Counted from the first letter of the stretch, positions 1 to 11,745 are shown. The stretch: DNA of 64,000 nucleotides from Brachypodium distachyon (GCF_000005505.3 NC_016133.3:46775237-46839236), one strand, 5' to 3'. Made by a program: numbers and translations. Notes: a model not told the origin generated them from the letters alone.

Positions 1-47
1 CGGCCAAATTCACTTCCTCTGTGAAACAAAAGCCAGCAACAGCAGCA

Positions 48-608
48 ATGAGGAGGGCTCACATTCTCGCAGTCACGGCCGCCATCGCCGTTGGGCTGGT
101 CGCGCTGCAGAGCGGCGTCGGCGCGACCCCGGAGACGACGTGCAGGGCGGCGGCGAGCACCGACAAGCGCGTGGACTACCACTTCTGCGTGGCCAGGCTG
201 AGCCAGCACCACGACAGCCCCGACGCCGACACGTGGGGCCTGGCCAAGGTGGCCGCCGACGTGGGCGTCCTGATGGCCGGCAACGGGGTGTACGACATCA
301 AGCGCATGCTGGCCGACAAGTCGCCGCCAGCGGCGCCAGTTGGGGCCAAGAAGAAGGCGCGGGCGGCGCTGGAGCAGTGCGAGGCGCTGTACGACAGGAT
401 GGGGTCCGCGTTCGCCGAGGCGTACGACGGGATCAGCAGGCGCGACTACGCGGCGGGGAAGGAGAAGGCGCGGGAGGCCCTGACCCTGGCGCACCGCTGC
501 GGCGACGCCTTCGCCCGGGCCGGCGTCCAGTCGCCGCTGGCGAAGCAGAGCGCCGACTCCGTCGAGATGGCCATCGTCTGCACGGCCATCACCAACCTCA
601 TCCACTGA
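48..608 (+). CDS. PMEI-domain secreted inhibitor (copy 1 of 3)
   Basis: Single-exon gene for a protein of about 186 residues. The ATG at 48 is preferred over the upstream in-frame GTG at 21 because it opens directly onto a hydrophobic signal peptide (about residues 1-26) ending near GVGATPETTC. The mature part has the plant invertase / pectin methylesterase inhibitor pattern: a first cysteine in TTCRAAA, a second in HFCVARL, then LEQCEALYD, HRCGDAF and a C-terminal VCTAITNLIH. Family members are four-helix bundles that bind and inhibit cell-wall invertase or pectin methylesterase in the apoplast; which enzyme this one targets cannot be read from sequence. The charged KKKAR insert in the middle is absent from copies 2 and 3. 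A poly(A) signal AATAAA lies at 748-753. The promoter lies outside the window. The call to the family is strong; the substrate is unknown. Confidence 0.9.
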   Translation: MRRAHILAVTAAIAVGLVALQSGVGATPETTCRAAASTDKRVDYHFCVARLSQHHDSPDADTWGLAKVAADVGVLMAGNGVYDIKRMLADKSPPAAPVGAKKKARAALEQCEALYDRMGSAFAEAYDGISRRDYAAGKEKAREALTLAHRCGDAFARAGVQSPLAKQSADSVEMAIVCTAITNLIH

Positions 609-759
609 TGCCATTTTACTCTGCTTGTGTTCCACCGACGCCTTCCGACGTTGTCTTGTGCGCTTGTGTTCGTCGTGTCTCTGGACAATGCAGTACGTGT
701 AAATCGCGGTTCTTGATGATCGGGTGCTGTAGCGAACTATTAGAAGGAATAAAATTAAC

Positions 760-1429
760 CGCGTGATTTTATTGCATCTAATACTAGTTGACAGCTGATT
801 TGATTAATTTGCTTGCTTGGGAGACTGCTCGATGCGGTGTTCCTGTCTCTCTTTTCCCTTCTTCGCTGATAGTTGTGTAAAAGATCTGGACGGGAGACTG
901 GGAACGCATCGAGCCATCGGCGCTGCTCCGCCCTGGGGAGAGGCTCTGCCGCTGGTCCAGCACACGTCCGTGGCGAGGCAGCTCCGACCGGCATCCGCCA
1001 CGTATGGGAAACGGAGTACCGCTCGGAACAGAGTGTGTCGACAGAGGGAAGCGGTGTGTCACCGTCCATGCTGGGCGCGTGGCGCGAGGCTGCATGCAGG
1101 GGGCCCGTGGCACGTGGTGCTGCCAGATCAGTCCAGACACTTGGCGCCCTGAGCGCGGCTATCAGGTACGGCGTCGAGCCGCGGCCGCGGCCTGTTCTTG
1201 CCCATGGCCTCGTGAGGGATTGTCCTGTCCGCTGCATGTCCGGTGCATTATTGGGAGCGTACGAACGTCTTCATCTTGGTTGTTTTTACACCCAAAGTGC
1301 TACTGTATTTCTCGGGCCAGCCCAAAATAAGAGTAATATGGATATACAAATTAACGTCACTTATTTCGAAACGGAGGGGGAGTATTTGAAATTTCTTTAC
1401 ATACAATCACTTGAGATCCAACTTCGGTA
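760..1429. other. intergenic, no gene seen
   Basis: No supported coding region. Several overlapping open frames on both strands here share no recognisable domain and look like chance frames in moderately GC-rich DNA. Around 1358-1383 there is a lone Stowaway-like right end (acggagggggagtat) without a matching left end. Confidence 0.5.
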
Positions 1430-1553
1430 CTCTATCCGATCCATATTACAGGTCACGACTTTGCCTAAATACGGATGTACCTACACGATGAAATGCGTCT
1501 AAATACATGCATATATGGACAAAATGCAGCGATAAGCAATATGGATTAGAGAG
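1430..1553. mobile_element. Stowaway MITE (124 bp)
   Basis: The terminal inverted sequences ctctatccgatccatatt and aatatggattagagag are flanked by TA on both sides (1428-1429 and 1554-1555). The interior has the xxx-atgcgtctaaatacatg type motif seen in several other Stowaway copies in this window. Confidence 0.75.
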
Positions 1554-2713
1554 TACGATGGTTTGATCAACGGCTGCAAACGATGGTGTTATCAAGTGTT
1601 GTGCAAAACTCCTACGAGATGTATCGTATGTGAAACAATGATCTTTAAAAAAGATTGTTGCATTAAACCGCAGTTAAAAAAATAGAATGCAAAAGGTGGG
1701 TTTGGCGTGCAGTACGGGTTAAACAAAGCTGTGAATAGCCTCCTTGGTGTGTGTCTACCTCTGCAAGATGTGCAGCATAGAAGATCACTGATGTAGATGA
1801 GCTCAAAGATGAAGGTCGTAAAGAAATAGTCAAGATTTACATGATTTTCGTTCCTATGTTAGACTCATGAAAGGAAATTTTGAATGTTACAAAGCCAGGC
1901 TGTGTTCTTTAGGCCTCGTGGTTGTTGTGCTCTCACATACACACACTTGGACGAGACGATGGAAGAAGAGAAGAGATGGAACAATGAGGTGGAAACGAAT
2001 CAGGGGGCTACGTGCAAAGTTGAAAGATAAAGACCCTTTGCCTTGTGGCTTGTGCCTCTGGTGCGCGCCATGGTGGCAGCTTAAGGCCTCGACCAGGCTC
2101 CATGGTATAGGTGGGCTTTGCTCACTGATCAGATTGAGTTTTAAAACCAAGTCAACAAACTAGTTTAAGGATCACGTTTTTTTAAAGAATATATAAGGAT
2201 CATAGTTCTGTACTTTCTGAATACATGAGTCGGGAGTATAGAACATCAGAAACTCTATTTCGGGCGCTGCTAACTGGGGGAGCACCGCAAAGTTTCATGC
2301 ACGTTGTCAATTTTTTACCAGCTCACTAGCCGGAGATATCATTATTCCTGAGCAATTTTTAAAGAAAAATAGCGATTGATTGTTTCCCAACCTAGATTAG
2401 AGAGCCCAAACCCTACATTGGTACTGGGCCAGTGCTTTTTTGGGCTTTTACTCCTTTTCCTCTATCGATTCTTCTAAAAATGGAAAGCCTAAAATTCTCT
2501 AACCAAAATTTTAGAGATAGCATTCAGTTTTCTCAAAATCAAAATTTGAGATTTAATTATTCTAAGAAGTGTGCAGTTTCAAAATTATGGACGGGTTTTT
2601 AACAGATGTTGACAAACTTTCGGATTTCCCCAGATAAACTTTCTATATTTTTTTTAACTTTTCATTTTGACAACTTTCAAAAATTGCATGATGAACTTAG
2701 TTATTTGGACTTC
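1554..2713. other. AT-rich intergenic DNA
   Basis: No gene supported. The open frame at 1867-2163 has no domain, signal peptide or codon pattern to support it. The stretch is AT-rich with short homopolymers. Confidence 0.45.
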
Positions 2714-2918
2714 CCTGTTTGGTTGGGTTTAAAACTGCTTTTTGACTTTTGGCTTATAAGCCACAAAAGCACCTAAATTGACTTTGGCTTTTTGCTTATA
2801 CCATCATCTAACAATATCAAGTCAAATGTCAAAAGCCAAAACCGAAAACACCTAATTTGATGCTTTTGTGGCTTATAAGCCAAAAATCAGAAATCAGTTT
2901 TAAACCCAACCAAACAGG
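2714..2918. mobile_element. MITE with perfect 24 bp terminal inverted repeats
   Basis: The left end from 2714 (cctgtttggttgggtttaaa...) is the exact reverse complement of 2895-2918. The interior is also largely palindromic: ggcttataagccacaaaagc near 2751 pairs with gcttttgtggcttataagcc near 2862. The 205 bp unit can therefore fold into one long hairpin. The CCTGTTTGG ends resemble grass Tourist or hAT MITEs; no clear target duplication is visible, so the superfamily is undecided. It lies about 240 bp upstream of the TATA box of PMEI copy 2. Confidence 0.85.
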
Positions 2919-3160
2919 ACCAATCTGCTGGGCTTTCCATTTTCCTGACTAAAGAACAGAGAAAGAGAGGGCTAAAAACAACGTACAGCACGTTCCCCGT
3001 AAAAAAGTTTACTGCGGACGAGTATACGATCGACGGCGCGGTGCTCCGCCGAAATGTTCTTTCTACTATTTCACTTTGACAAAAAATCTCGGGCCGATAG
3101 ATTATTCTACGGAAGTAGAGTATTCAGCAATCAGCATTCCGGGCTTCAGGCTATCAGCGC

Positions 3161-3168
3161 TATAAATA
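3161..3168 (+). promoter_or_regulatory. TATA box of PMEI copy 2
   Basis: TATAAATA lies 113 bp upstream of the ATG at 3274, a usual distance for a plant TATA box plus a short 5' leader. Confidence 0.7.
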
Positions 3169-3273
3169 CAGAGTCCGTCAGCTGTACTAGCTCAAACCAA
3201 TTCTGTTCTGTCCCAGCAAGCAAACAAGAGAGCCCTCGACTTGCTTCACATAAACAAAACCAACAACAGAAGG

Positions 3274-3810
3274 ATGATGCCATCAGCGGCCCATCTCCTC
3301 GCCTTGGCGTTCCTCTGTGCCGTCCTCGCCAGCGCCGGCGCGACGGTGGTGACGACGTGCAAGGCGGCGGCCGGCAGCGACGGGCGCGTGGACTACGGCT
3401 TCTGCGTGTCGGAGCTGGGCAAGCACCACGACAGCCCCAGCGCGGACACCTGGGGCCTGGCCAAGGTGGCCGCGCTCACGGGCGTCGTCAACGCCGACGA
3501 CGCCGTCTACGACATCAAGGACCTCCTTGCCAAGCCGGGCACGGACGCCAGGGCGGCTGCGGCGCTGGGCAAGTGCCAGGAGCTGTACGAGAGCGTGGGG
3601 TTTGCCTTCGCGGAGGCGCAGGACGACATCAACAACCGTGACTATGCTGCCGGGAAGGCGAAGGCGGAGGAGGCCGCATCCCTCGCGCGCCGCTGCGACG
3701 ACGCCTTCGCCAAGGCCGGCGGCGCCGCCCCCTCCCCGGTCGCGCAGCACGGTTCATACTCCGTGCAGATTGCGGTCGTCTGCACGGCTATTACTAACCT
3801 CATCGACTGA
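3274..3810 (+). CDS. PMEI-domain secreted inhibitor (copy 2 of 3)
   Basis: Single-exon gene, 178 residues. Translation starts at the tandem ATGATG at 3274; the in-frame TTG-type upstream extension is unlikely. Residues 1-23 are a signal peptide (hydrophobic LLALAFLCAVLASAGA). The mature protein has the PMEI / invertase inhibitor cysteine pattern: TTCKAAA, GFCVSEL, LGKCQELYE, RRCDDAF and AVVCTAITNLID. It is closely similar to copy 1 and copy 3 through the shared blocks HHDS-ADTWGLAK, YDIK and RDYAAGKAKAEEA. It has its own TATA box at 3161 and a poly(A) signal AATAAA at 4004-4009, so it looks like a working gene. The role (inhibition of invertase or pectin methylesterase in the cell wall) follows from the family only. 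Confidence 0.92.
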   Translation: MMPSAAHLLALAFLCAVLASAGATVVTTCKAAAGSDGRVDYGFCVSELGKHHDSPSADTWGLAKVAALTGVVNADDAVYDIKDLLAKPGTDARAAAALGKCQELYESVGFAFAEAQDDINNRDYAAGKAKAEEAASLARRCDDAFAKAGGAAPSPVAQHGSYSVQIAVVCTAITNLID

Positions 3811-4253
3811 AAAGGAAGTCCAAGAATTAGCTCTAGCTCTTGGATCTCCTGGTGGATTGCTTTACATGTAAGAAGTGATAACTGATTAAAAGTGTGTGGT
3901 TTACTTTAGTTGCGACACCTTATATGTAGGTTGTACTCGCTTGTTCATTATTACCCTTTTTTTAACAGAACTGTTGAGCAGTATCCTTGTATGAAAAGAC
4001 ATTAATAAAGCGTGTGAATTATTGTGCAGTCTTAAGGCGTCCGTGGAAACGTTGGACTCGTCCAAACGTTCAGTTGCAGGCAACAAACAATTTACGACAT
4101 CAGGAAGGTAGAGTGTAACGGCTACGCATCAGCAGACAGGTGAACCGTTAGAAGCGTATCCATTATCAAACGTCAAAAGTAAAAACAAGAATTATTTTAG
4201 ACCCAAGATAAACACAAAAGTGAATTCTAGGAATTGATACACCATTTAATTGA

Positions 4254-4326
4254 TACTCTCTCAGTTTCTAAATACTTGTTGTGGTTGCACTAAAACCATG
4301 ACAAGTATTTAGGAACAGAAGAGATA
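4254..4326. mobile_element. short Stowaway-like MITE
   Basis: ctcagtttctaaatacttgt on the left pairs with acaagtatttaggaacagaa on the right across a loop of roughly 30 bp, giving a hairpin of about 73 bp typical of short Stowaway derivatives. Confidence 0.6.
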
Positions 4327-5020
4327 TCATTTAGCAAAATGAAACATAGCATATGCATTCGCTTTTTGATTCCGTCGAAAATCGATTTCACGGTATAGAC
4401 GTTTATGACCTCTCCCGCTATGACTTGCGGTGATTTCGGTGGCCAAAGGTCGCCAGGTAAGATTTCGACCGCGCGTAGCAATTCCATTAAAGTAGAGGGG
4501 CTACTGGAGTGGGGATGATGTTCCAAAACGTCTCCGGCCCGTGCTTTCGCAAAGCAATCGGTCCAAAAGTTGTTGACCTCTACACTCCGATGTATAGCAA
4601 GTTAGCAACCGTCAAAGAAAGCCGGAAGACACCATATCGTGGACGTGACCTGAAGCGCGCGCCTAGCACCACAGGCAAACGTCCGTACAAAGAGCAAGAA
4701 AATTAAATTCAACTTAGCGGTAACTTGATTACTTGTATTTTTTTTTCGGGGAAAAAGATGATAACCTCCGGATCTGCATCCAGCGTACACAACCATATAT
4801 CATTTATAAGTGTGGCTATTTTTGATTCGCCTGATTTTTAAACAAAATATTTAAATTTCAGTTGACTTACTAGATCCATTGGATTGAGATTTGGACGTTA
4901 TCCAAACTCAACACGTTCATCCTTCATTTCGAATCTTATAGCACAAATCAGATCCAAGTCTAAGCAACCGACTTATGTCTAACTAAAAATTAGATAACTT
5001 TGATATAGCGAAACCAACTA
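4327..5020. other. intergenic, no gene supported
   Basis: Open frames on both strands (for example 4290-4526 on the minus strand, which overlaps the MITE before it) have no recognisable domain. I see no RNA gene here. Confidence 0.4.
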
Positions 5021-5085
5021 CTCCCTCCGGCCACAAGTAGTATCAGATTTAGTACAAAACGACAAGTAATTCTGGCCGGAGGGAG
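5021..5085. mobile_element. very short Stowaway MITE (65 bp)
   Basis: ctccctccggcca... and ...tggccggagggag are inverted repeats, flanked by TA at 5019-5020 and 5086-5087. The interior is related to the elements at 12687 and 39078 (acaagta / tagtac motifs). Confidence 0.85.
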
Positions 5086-5756
5086 TATAAAAATCAGACA
5101 AAAACCAGGCATCAAAGCAAACAAAGTCGACTTCCAAAGAAGAAAAAAAACTGACATCGTATGCCTCACGACAGTAACTCCGCCAGACTACCACTAACCC
5201 TATGGTAAAAGACCGAAATAAACGAAAAATATACAACTCCAAGACAAATCCTTCAAGAAGGAATAGTCACACGTGCATAGATGATGACGAGTCAACCGAA
5301 GGTCGAATTCAGGATTTTCATTCCCTGATCGAGCCACCACCGTCAACAAAGGCAAAAGGGATCACTTGTAAGTGCGATGCCAACATTCTGGTTGTTATCC
5401 TTCTTTGTGAACAGGAATATAAGGACATCATATAGTTCTGATACGGAAACCGGAAAAGCGAATTATAGTGTACAATTTGGTGACAAGTTTAAAGTGTTTA
5501 TCTTTTGAATTTTGTATGGTAGAATGGATAAAAAAGTGAAAATTTGGATGAAACATTTTCAAAAATAAAATAAAATCACAGTATCAATATCTCCCTCTAT
5601 TCATGAAGTTTGATGGCGACGGGGTAACTGGGAAAGTTTGCTGCGTAATGAACCTATTGCAAAAATGGAAACTACAACATTGATGAATAGTGGTCATTTT
5701 TTTACTGGAATAATGTGTTTATTTGATTTTAAAGACACGATGTAGTTTTTTTCGAG

Positions 5757-7381
5757 AATTAATGTTGTTGTTTGCATTTTTTAAAATAAAAGATGTAGCC
5801 AATATTATTTATTTATTTTGAACGGGAGTCCGATGGACTCAATCCATTAATTAAGAAGAACAGAATCACCCAGTTAATTAACGGAAAAACCAGGCAAAAA
5901 CCGTAACAAATGTCCATAGCACCGTCATGGAACATGACCGCACTAAAGACCGTACACTGGCCGGCCTAGCCACCAACGGTCACTCAATGCACGCTGCCGA
6001 AAGAAGATTGTCGTCGAGGTTGCACGCAGAAGTCATCGTCGTCACACAAGTACTCCTCTTGAGATGGCGACTCCGACTTCCCCCACCAACATCCAAGAAC
6101 GGAGACTCTTCTTCTGAAGGCACGCAAGCTCGCGTCGGCCCATGCCAAACAACCGGTCATTCTCGCTAGCGAACAAAAGACGTCGATTATGTCGCTGAGC
6201 TTCGGGGGGCAATATGCAAGGCTTACGCCGAACAAGAACCCCAAAACTCGGACCACGTCGCACCAAGTTATCATCGTCACACATCACTCCCTGAGCTGGT
6301 GACACCGACTCCCCAACGATGAAGCAAAATCGAACTTGGAGAGCCAACGAACACGTCGGAGGACCGACTAACAAAACCATCGCCACAGCCCAACCTCTGC
6401 TCAACACCATCGTCGCTGCCGCAAAAGTCGCCAACGGACACCCATATGGCACAACCAACTACCACGGCTCCCTCCAGCCGGTGCCGACTCCGAAGACAAT
6501 GCCTCCAAGGAGGGGAACGACGCGGGAGCATCGCCATCGTCCAGTCCAAGACTGAACCTAAGGTTTCCCTCAGAGCATGAGCTACGGGATAGGTGGAGAA
6601 TCACCACTCCACAACAACGTCTTCAAGAAGTAAACGGCGCCCGCAGGCATCACCGTCATCGGCTTTGCCATGCGACCAGAGAAAAAGCTTTCACACAATG
6701 ATGATTCACCCTCCGCCACCCAAAAACCGCCCAGCCACCAAACTACAAGCAATGGCCAAGAAGAGCCGAGGCTGACCGGCCGTTGCTGCAGCCCACCAAG
6801 CCCGCACCCAACCGCTGCACCAACGCAAAGCCGCCCCTAGTCGCAACTAGCCATCTAGACCAGATCAGTCCCTCATTGGCCTAGACCACGATGCGACCCC
6901 CCTTGCCGCCGCCGTGCCTTCTTCCTCGTTCTGGCACCTCACCGCGACCACACACCGGTGCCTCACCGAGGATCCGATCCAAGACGGCCACAGGGCAGGG
7001 ATCCTGCACCACCCGCACCGGACCTGACCCCTAACTCGCCAGATCCGCCGCCGCGCCTGTAGATCCGCGCCTCCAGCCGCAGGAGCCGAGCTGTGCGCCG
7101 TCGCTGCCGCCGGCGAGAAGCAGCGTGAGCCACGAACGAAGGCCCCACCGCCACCATCCCGCGCAGGCTTTGCCCGGCGGCAACCCCTGGCGGCGGCGAG
7201 GGAGGTGGGGAGAGAGTAGCTCACCGGCGATGGGGGGGGGGGGGGGGGGAGGGGGCGCCGCCCGAGTCACCCTGTGCAGAGCGACGCAGGGGCTGAGCAC
7301 GAGTTGTTTTTCTGCCTTTGTATTGTTTGGAACTTACAGCTTAAGGCTTTGTTCGCTCAGGCTGCGCACGGTGGTAGATAT
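5757..7381 (-). mobile_element. probable LINE-derived, internally deleted element
   Basis: Read on the minus strand, a GC-rich segment (about 7300 to 5930) leads into a tail near 5811-5880 with gttaattaactgg, then cttaattaatgg and a short AT-rich end near tttgaacgggag. That tail type is common at grass LINE 3' ends. The unit is flanked by an imperfect direct repeat (5724-5753 and 7384-7413, core aaagacacgat-tagtttttt). No reverse transcriptase is recognisable, so this would be a deletion derivative. A run of 18 G sits at 7232-7249. Assignment to LINE is an inference. Confidence 0.4.
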
Positions 7382-7571
7382 TTATTTAATTTAAAGACAC
7401 GATTTAGTTTTTTTTAAAGAGAGAAATCACCTGGGCTCATTGCACTATGTTTAACAATGAAAAACCCTTCAAATTACGCTTATGGCTGTAACTCTGGTAT
7501 GACGTGGTGATATAAAAGGAATAGATTCTAACTATCATATTCGTGGCATGAATCATTGGTACTTTATACTA

Positions 7572-7663
7572 CTCTCTCCGTCCCATATTAAGTGACCTTC
7601 TATTACATATATCTAGACACTTTTTAAGAATAGATACTTCTATGTTTGAAGGGACGGAGGGAG
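7572..7663. mobile_element. Stowaway MITE (92 bp)
   Basis: ctctctccgtcccatatt and gggacggagggag form the ends; TA duplications lie at 7570-7571 and 7664-7665. Confidence 0.85.
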
Positions 7664-8657
7664 TATAACTGATTCTGATGTGTCAGTACTAGTGCTTGTC
7701 ATAGTCTAAAGAGTTTATTGTCATGCATGCACGTTTGTTTTTTCCGTATATAAAAATAGAGTGAAATGGAAAAGGTTGATTTCTGAGGGACACATGAATT
7801 TCCCTTCAACACCTGGCAACATGGTGCGGTAAAAAAAATGTTATGTTCGAAGCGCGGCTTGTGAAGTGTCAAAGCACCTGCGGTCTCTTCAATCTCGATG
7901 GAATATAGGCGCGTTCCTTTAGTTTAGGTGCCGCCGGCTGTGCCTAGAAGCAAAACCGATTCAAACGGCAGCGATATTTTTAGCTTTCCCGATCAATAGT
8001 GCAGGTAGGCACCGTATTAGCCATAGCAAGCTTTACAAGTTAAGTAGCCAAATTGAGCTTCTGCCCCCCTTGTAATAACCGGGCCGGGCCCTATATTACA
8101 AACACAAACTTTGCGGCTCAACAAAGCAACCCGCCCCCCCTGATTGCTCGAAAAAGAAAAGCAGCCTTGATAATGCGAAGAGTCCGGATCGAATCTTATC
8201 GCGCCCGTGCCGCCATGCGCTCTTGCTTGCTCACTCACTACTTTCGTAAGATCACTCTCCGTTTGACACATGTGGTTGCACTTGCAGTTGGTCGATCGAA
8301 AAAAAGAAGCGAAGGGTGCATACGTACAATGGACCCATGGTCGATAAGTTCGGATCGCGTACCAATGCTTGGAACTTTGATCATTAGCCACGAGGACTAG
8401 CTTGACCAACTTTAGGAAAAGCATGACCATGGTTTCAAAAGAGGGACAAAAAGCACGACCAATTTCTCCAGTGCTTATAATTTATAAAGGAATCACGGTA
8501 CCCACAAACTTGTGTATTGTCTCCTTGTTTATGTTCTAGATTTGCAAGCGCAAGTCACTTTAGCTTGGCTTCTATGTATCTTAAATTGACCCCACCTGGA
8601 ATCACTCTTCCGCCGTCGATCAGGCCTTGCGAATTGCAATTGGTCTAACAAACTATT
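7664..8657. other. intergenic, no gene supported
   Basis: Open frames at 8017-8430 (minus) and 8053-8400 (plus) overlap each other antisense and show no domain. Nothing else is recognisable. Confidence 0.4.
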
Positions 8658-8868
8658 ATCCATTCCTAAATATAAGATGTTCTCAAGCTTCTTAAAGATT
8701 TACAAAATTTATAGAAAAACATATTAATACTTGTAATATACTTGCCATTTCGGATAAGTGTACTATGAAGATATACATCATAAGTGGATTTTAACAAAAC
8801 TAACATGGAGTTGTAGATGTCGATAGATTTTTCTATAAATTTGATCAATTTTTTAATTAGGACAAAAC
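8658..8868. mobile_element. truncated Stowaway-type MITE
   Basis: attcctaaatataagatgttct begins like the intact element at 28910, and both share an inner tctataaatttg / tctataaacttg segment. The right terminus is missing, so this is a remnant of the same family. Confidence 0.55.
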
Positions 8869-8879
8869 CAATAAAAATT

Positions 8880-9760
8880 GATCGGATAGTATCCGTGCCA
8901 TATCCAATTCCGTATTTTTTTAATAGGATTCGGAAACGGGACGGATTGGATTTGGATGCAAAAGCGAATACGGAATATATATCTGAATTTGTCGAAAACG
9001 GATATGGCACTGCAGAGGAGTGACATCGGATAGGAAACACATAATGATAGAACATAGAACACATTGTAGTAATAAGTTCATGGTCATTTATGTTGGAGTG
9101 CTGGAACCAAATACCAAAATACGGCCAAGATCACAAATGTGCACACGGCGGATGACTAGCACGCACAATTTCTTTCCTAGACAACTTGACTCTTCTATTC
9201 TAACTAGTGCTTTCTCCGTTCCTTATTAATTGGCACCGGCTGTTTTACAAAAAAACCCTTATAAATTTCCTAAATAAACCTGCAGTCCACATCTTCAATT
9301 AAACATTGACTGCGCGTTGATTCAGAAAAACAATAGGGGGGATTTCGCAAAAGTTCCGATAGAACGTGGACTACAGGTTTATTTCAGAAATTTACAGGGT
9401 TTTGGCGCCAATTATTAGGAACGAAGGAAGTAGCATGTATGACAGTACAACACTGAATTGGGGATTGGAGACGGAGAGTGTTGCCTTCTGTGTTTAGGTT
9501 AGGATAAGTGGGCCGTGGCATGTGGGCTTTTTGGTTTGGGTACTGTCTCAGATAATTCCATATTAGTAGGGTCCTAATCCGAATGCAATTCCGTATAATA
9601 TGGTATCGATCCGATAACGTATGTACCATATCGATACCATATTCGGTATCGGATACCCTATCCGAATCAACTATCTCGTATTCGGTACTGTATACGACCG
9701 GATAGTAATTTTGTTTCCAATATCTAATAATATTGGATTCGGAAACGGTTCCAAACTGTA
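8880..9760. mobile_element. possible hAT (Ac/Ds-like) remnant
   Basis: Both parts of this region (8880-9010 and 9545-9750) are packed with short variants of cggatatcc, ttcggaaacgg and gtatcgg in both orientations. Dense subterminal motifs of this kind are typical of hAT elements. Exact termini and an 8 bp target duplication were not found. A Stowaway element lies between the two parts. Confidence 0.35.
9207..9430. mobile_element. Stowaway-like MITE (about 224 bp)
   Basis: ctttctccgttccttattaa and ttattaggaacgaaggaag are inverted ends next to TA. Inner segments also pair: aaataaacctgcagtccac near 9273 with gtggactacaggtttattt near 9366. Confidence 0.75.
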
Positions 9761-9839
9761 ATTATCCTAACTGTGTTCTATCCAACGACTGCTCCAAAAA
9801 AATGAGTGATTCACTGGTTGCTATAAGATGTCTCCTTTG

Positions 9840-10640
9840 TGATAGCCTAGAAGGTGTCTCGATCTTTCGATGAGATACCTAATTATCGATTTCGGTACGA
9901 GGTGACGTTGACGATCCGACTACAACCTAGGAGACATCGCCTTAGCGATCGATACACCAACTCCAGAAGGTTATTGATCCCGCGGGGGCACTATCAACCT
10001 GACCACGAAGGTCTTTGTTCCTGCAAGCAATCGAAGAACAAGTAAGAACAAGATGAAAATCAATCTGAAATTGCGAATAGAAGATATGAAGGTTTACGAA
10101 TCTGAATACTCAATATAAGTTGGAATCTTGATGACGGTAAAACAGGTGGTTTAACCGACACACGCGATTACACGAAAGTAGCGAAGACTAAACTTTATCT
10201 AATCAAAACCCAAGGCTCCATAGGGGGGCACGTGGGGTATAAATAGGAGGAGAACTAGGTGGTTTCGGGCAGGCCCTTGAGGGACTCCGAAACGGCCTAG
10301 GAATTCTCCTAAAACACAATGAAAACGTCTAGAAATTGGCTGGACCATATTACATGGCCTTAAGCCCAATAAATTAAGGTTATAACCCTCATCTTTAGCC
10401 CATAGATACCCATTGGAGGGGGAGTCCTCCACTTGGCCGAAATCTCATTGATGAAGAGGTTGCGGCCTTCTTCTCATCTCTCGTTATGGCGGTTTCAATG
10501 TTCTGAAATCATCACCTGAACTTGTTCCTGCCACCTTGCTTCCACCTCCATGGTTTGATGTCCAACACTGATCCTTGAGGTCCAAACTAGGTCCTTCATT
10601 TCTAAAACACATAAAAGAACCCATCTTAGGCAGTAGCATA
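9840..10640. mobile_element. possible LTR-retrotransposon remnant
   Basis: The stretch looks like transcribed retroelement sequence: it has a TATA-like ggggtataaatagg (TATAAATA at 10238-10245) but no gene downstream. No paired LTRs, primer-binding site or polyprotein reading frame is visible. The call is weak. Confidence 0.3.
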
Positions 10641-11740
10641 TTCTCGTTAATATTAAGTGAAGTATCGAGAAACGAAAGTACCTGATAATTTAGTTGTCGT
10701 GCACGAGCTCTAGTAATTGGTCGTTGTAACTCCGGTACTTGAGGTGTAAGTGTTGTTGGGGCTGTGGTTGTATCATTAGTTGTGATGTCCTCATCACTTT
10801 GAGGAAAGCTCCTTGTGTTCTAGTACAAAGAATATAAAATCTCAGTCCGATGCATGTTCACTGAATTTAGTTGGGACCTCTCTACGCTCTTTGTACTACC
10901 TCTAATCCATATTAGTTGTCATTTAGTTCGGTGGGAGTAATTTAGTTGGAAGTCCTCTTAATTTGATGTAAAGCTCGGTGAATTTAATGGAAAGTCTCCT
11001 CTTAAATCTGGGTGAAAGTTTTCTCAAATTATAATTGAAAACTCTCTCAACTATGTTCAAAAGATTAACTTTGTTCAAAATTATATGTTTTAGTTGAAAG
11101 TTCACTCAAGTTTAGTCCAAATTTCAGGAGGTTTAGTCGAAAGCTCAATATTCTTTTGTTGGAAGGTTTGAATTTTTTAACATGAGCGACAGAAGGTGGA
11201 GAAAGGAGAAAGGTAGTACAAAGGCCGCTCCGAAATTGATGTGGGCGAACAGATGCATCCTCGGCGGATTATGCAGCTACCGCAATTCACAGATTCAGGT
11301 ACAGGTAAATGCCGGTTGTGAGTTGTCCACTGGGATTCCCGATTATTTATGATCCATCCGTTCTGTATTCCCGAAACTGATCAAGTGATAACGTAAAAGA
11401 AACTGATCAAGTGATTAGCAACTCTGCAAAAAAGCTCATGAAAAGAGTGTTCTTGGAATGGGAAGTTTCTTTTCGGAAAGTAAGTAACGGACATGAATAA
11501 ATTGCTTCCTCTAATGCTCCATTTTCGATATTGACACAGTATCCAATACGTATCCAGAATCCAATTTTAATCGCGAGTATCTATTTTAAATAGCTCATGA
11601 TTTCATTTGGAGTACTATTTTACAGAAAATCCATGTGACTGATTACAATAAAAGCACGAGCTTTTGATCAAATAAACGGCATCCAATTAATGAATGCTAG
11701 ATCTAGAAGTAACCCCAAAATAGTGGTATTAATCCGTCAT
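10641..11740. other. intergenic, upstream of PMEI copy 3
   Basis: AT-rich DNA with loosely repeated phrases (variants of tttagttgaaag, 10930-11160) and a Stowaway-like fragment near 10897-10938. No gene supported. Confidence 0.4.
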
Positions 11741-11745
11741 CGCCC

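Noticed and set aside
140..766. Long frame overlapping PMEI copy 1 (and similar frames in copies 2 and 3)
   Set aside because: Arg/Gly/Pro-rich out-of-frame shadows of real GC-rich genes.
4290..4526. 78-codon minus-strand frame
   Set aside because: Overlaps a MITE at its end and has no domain.
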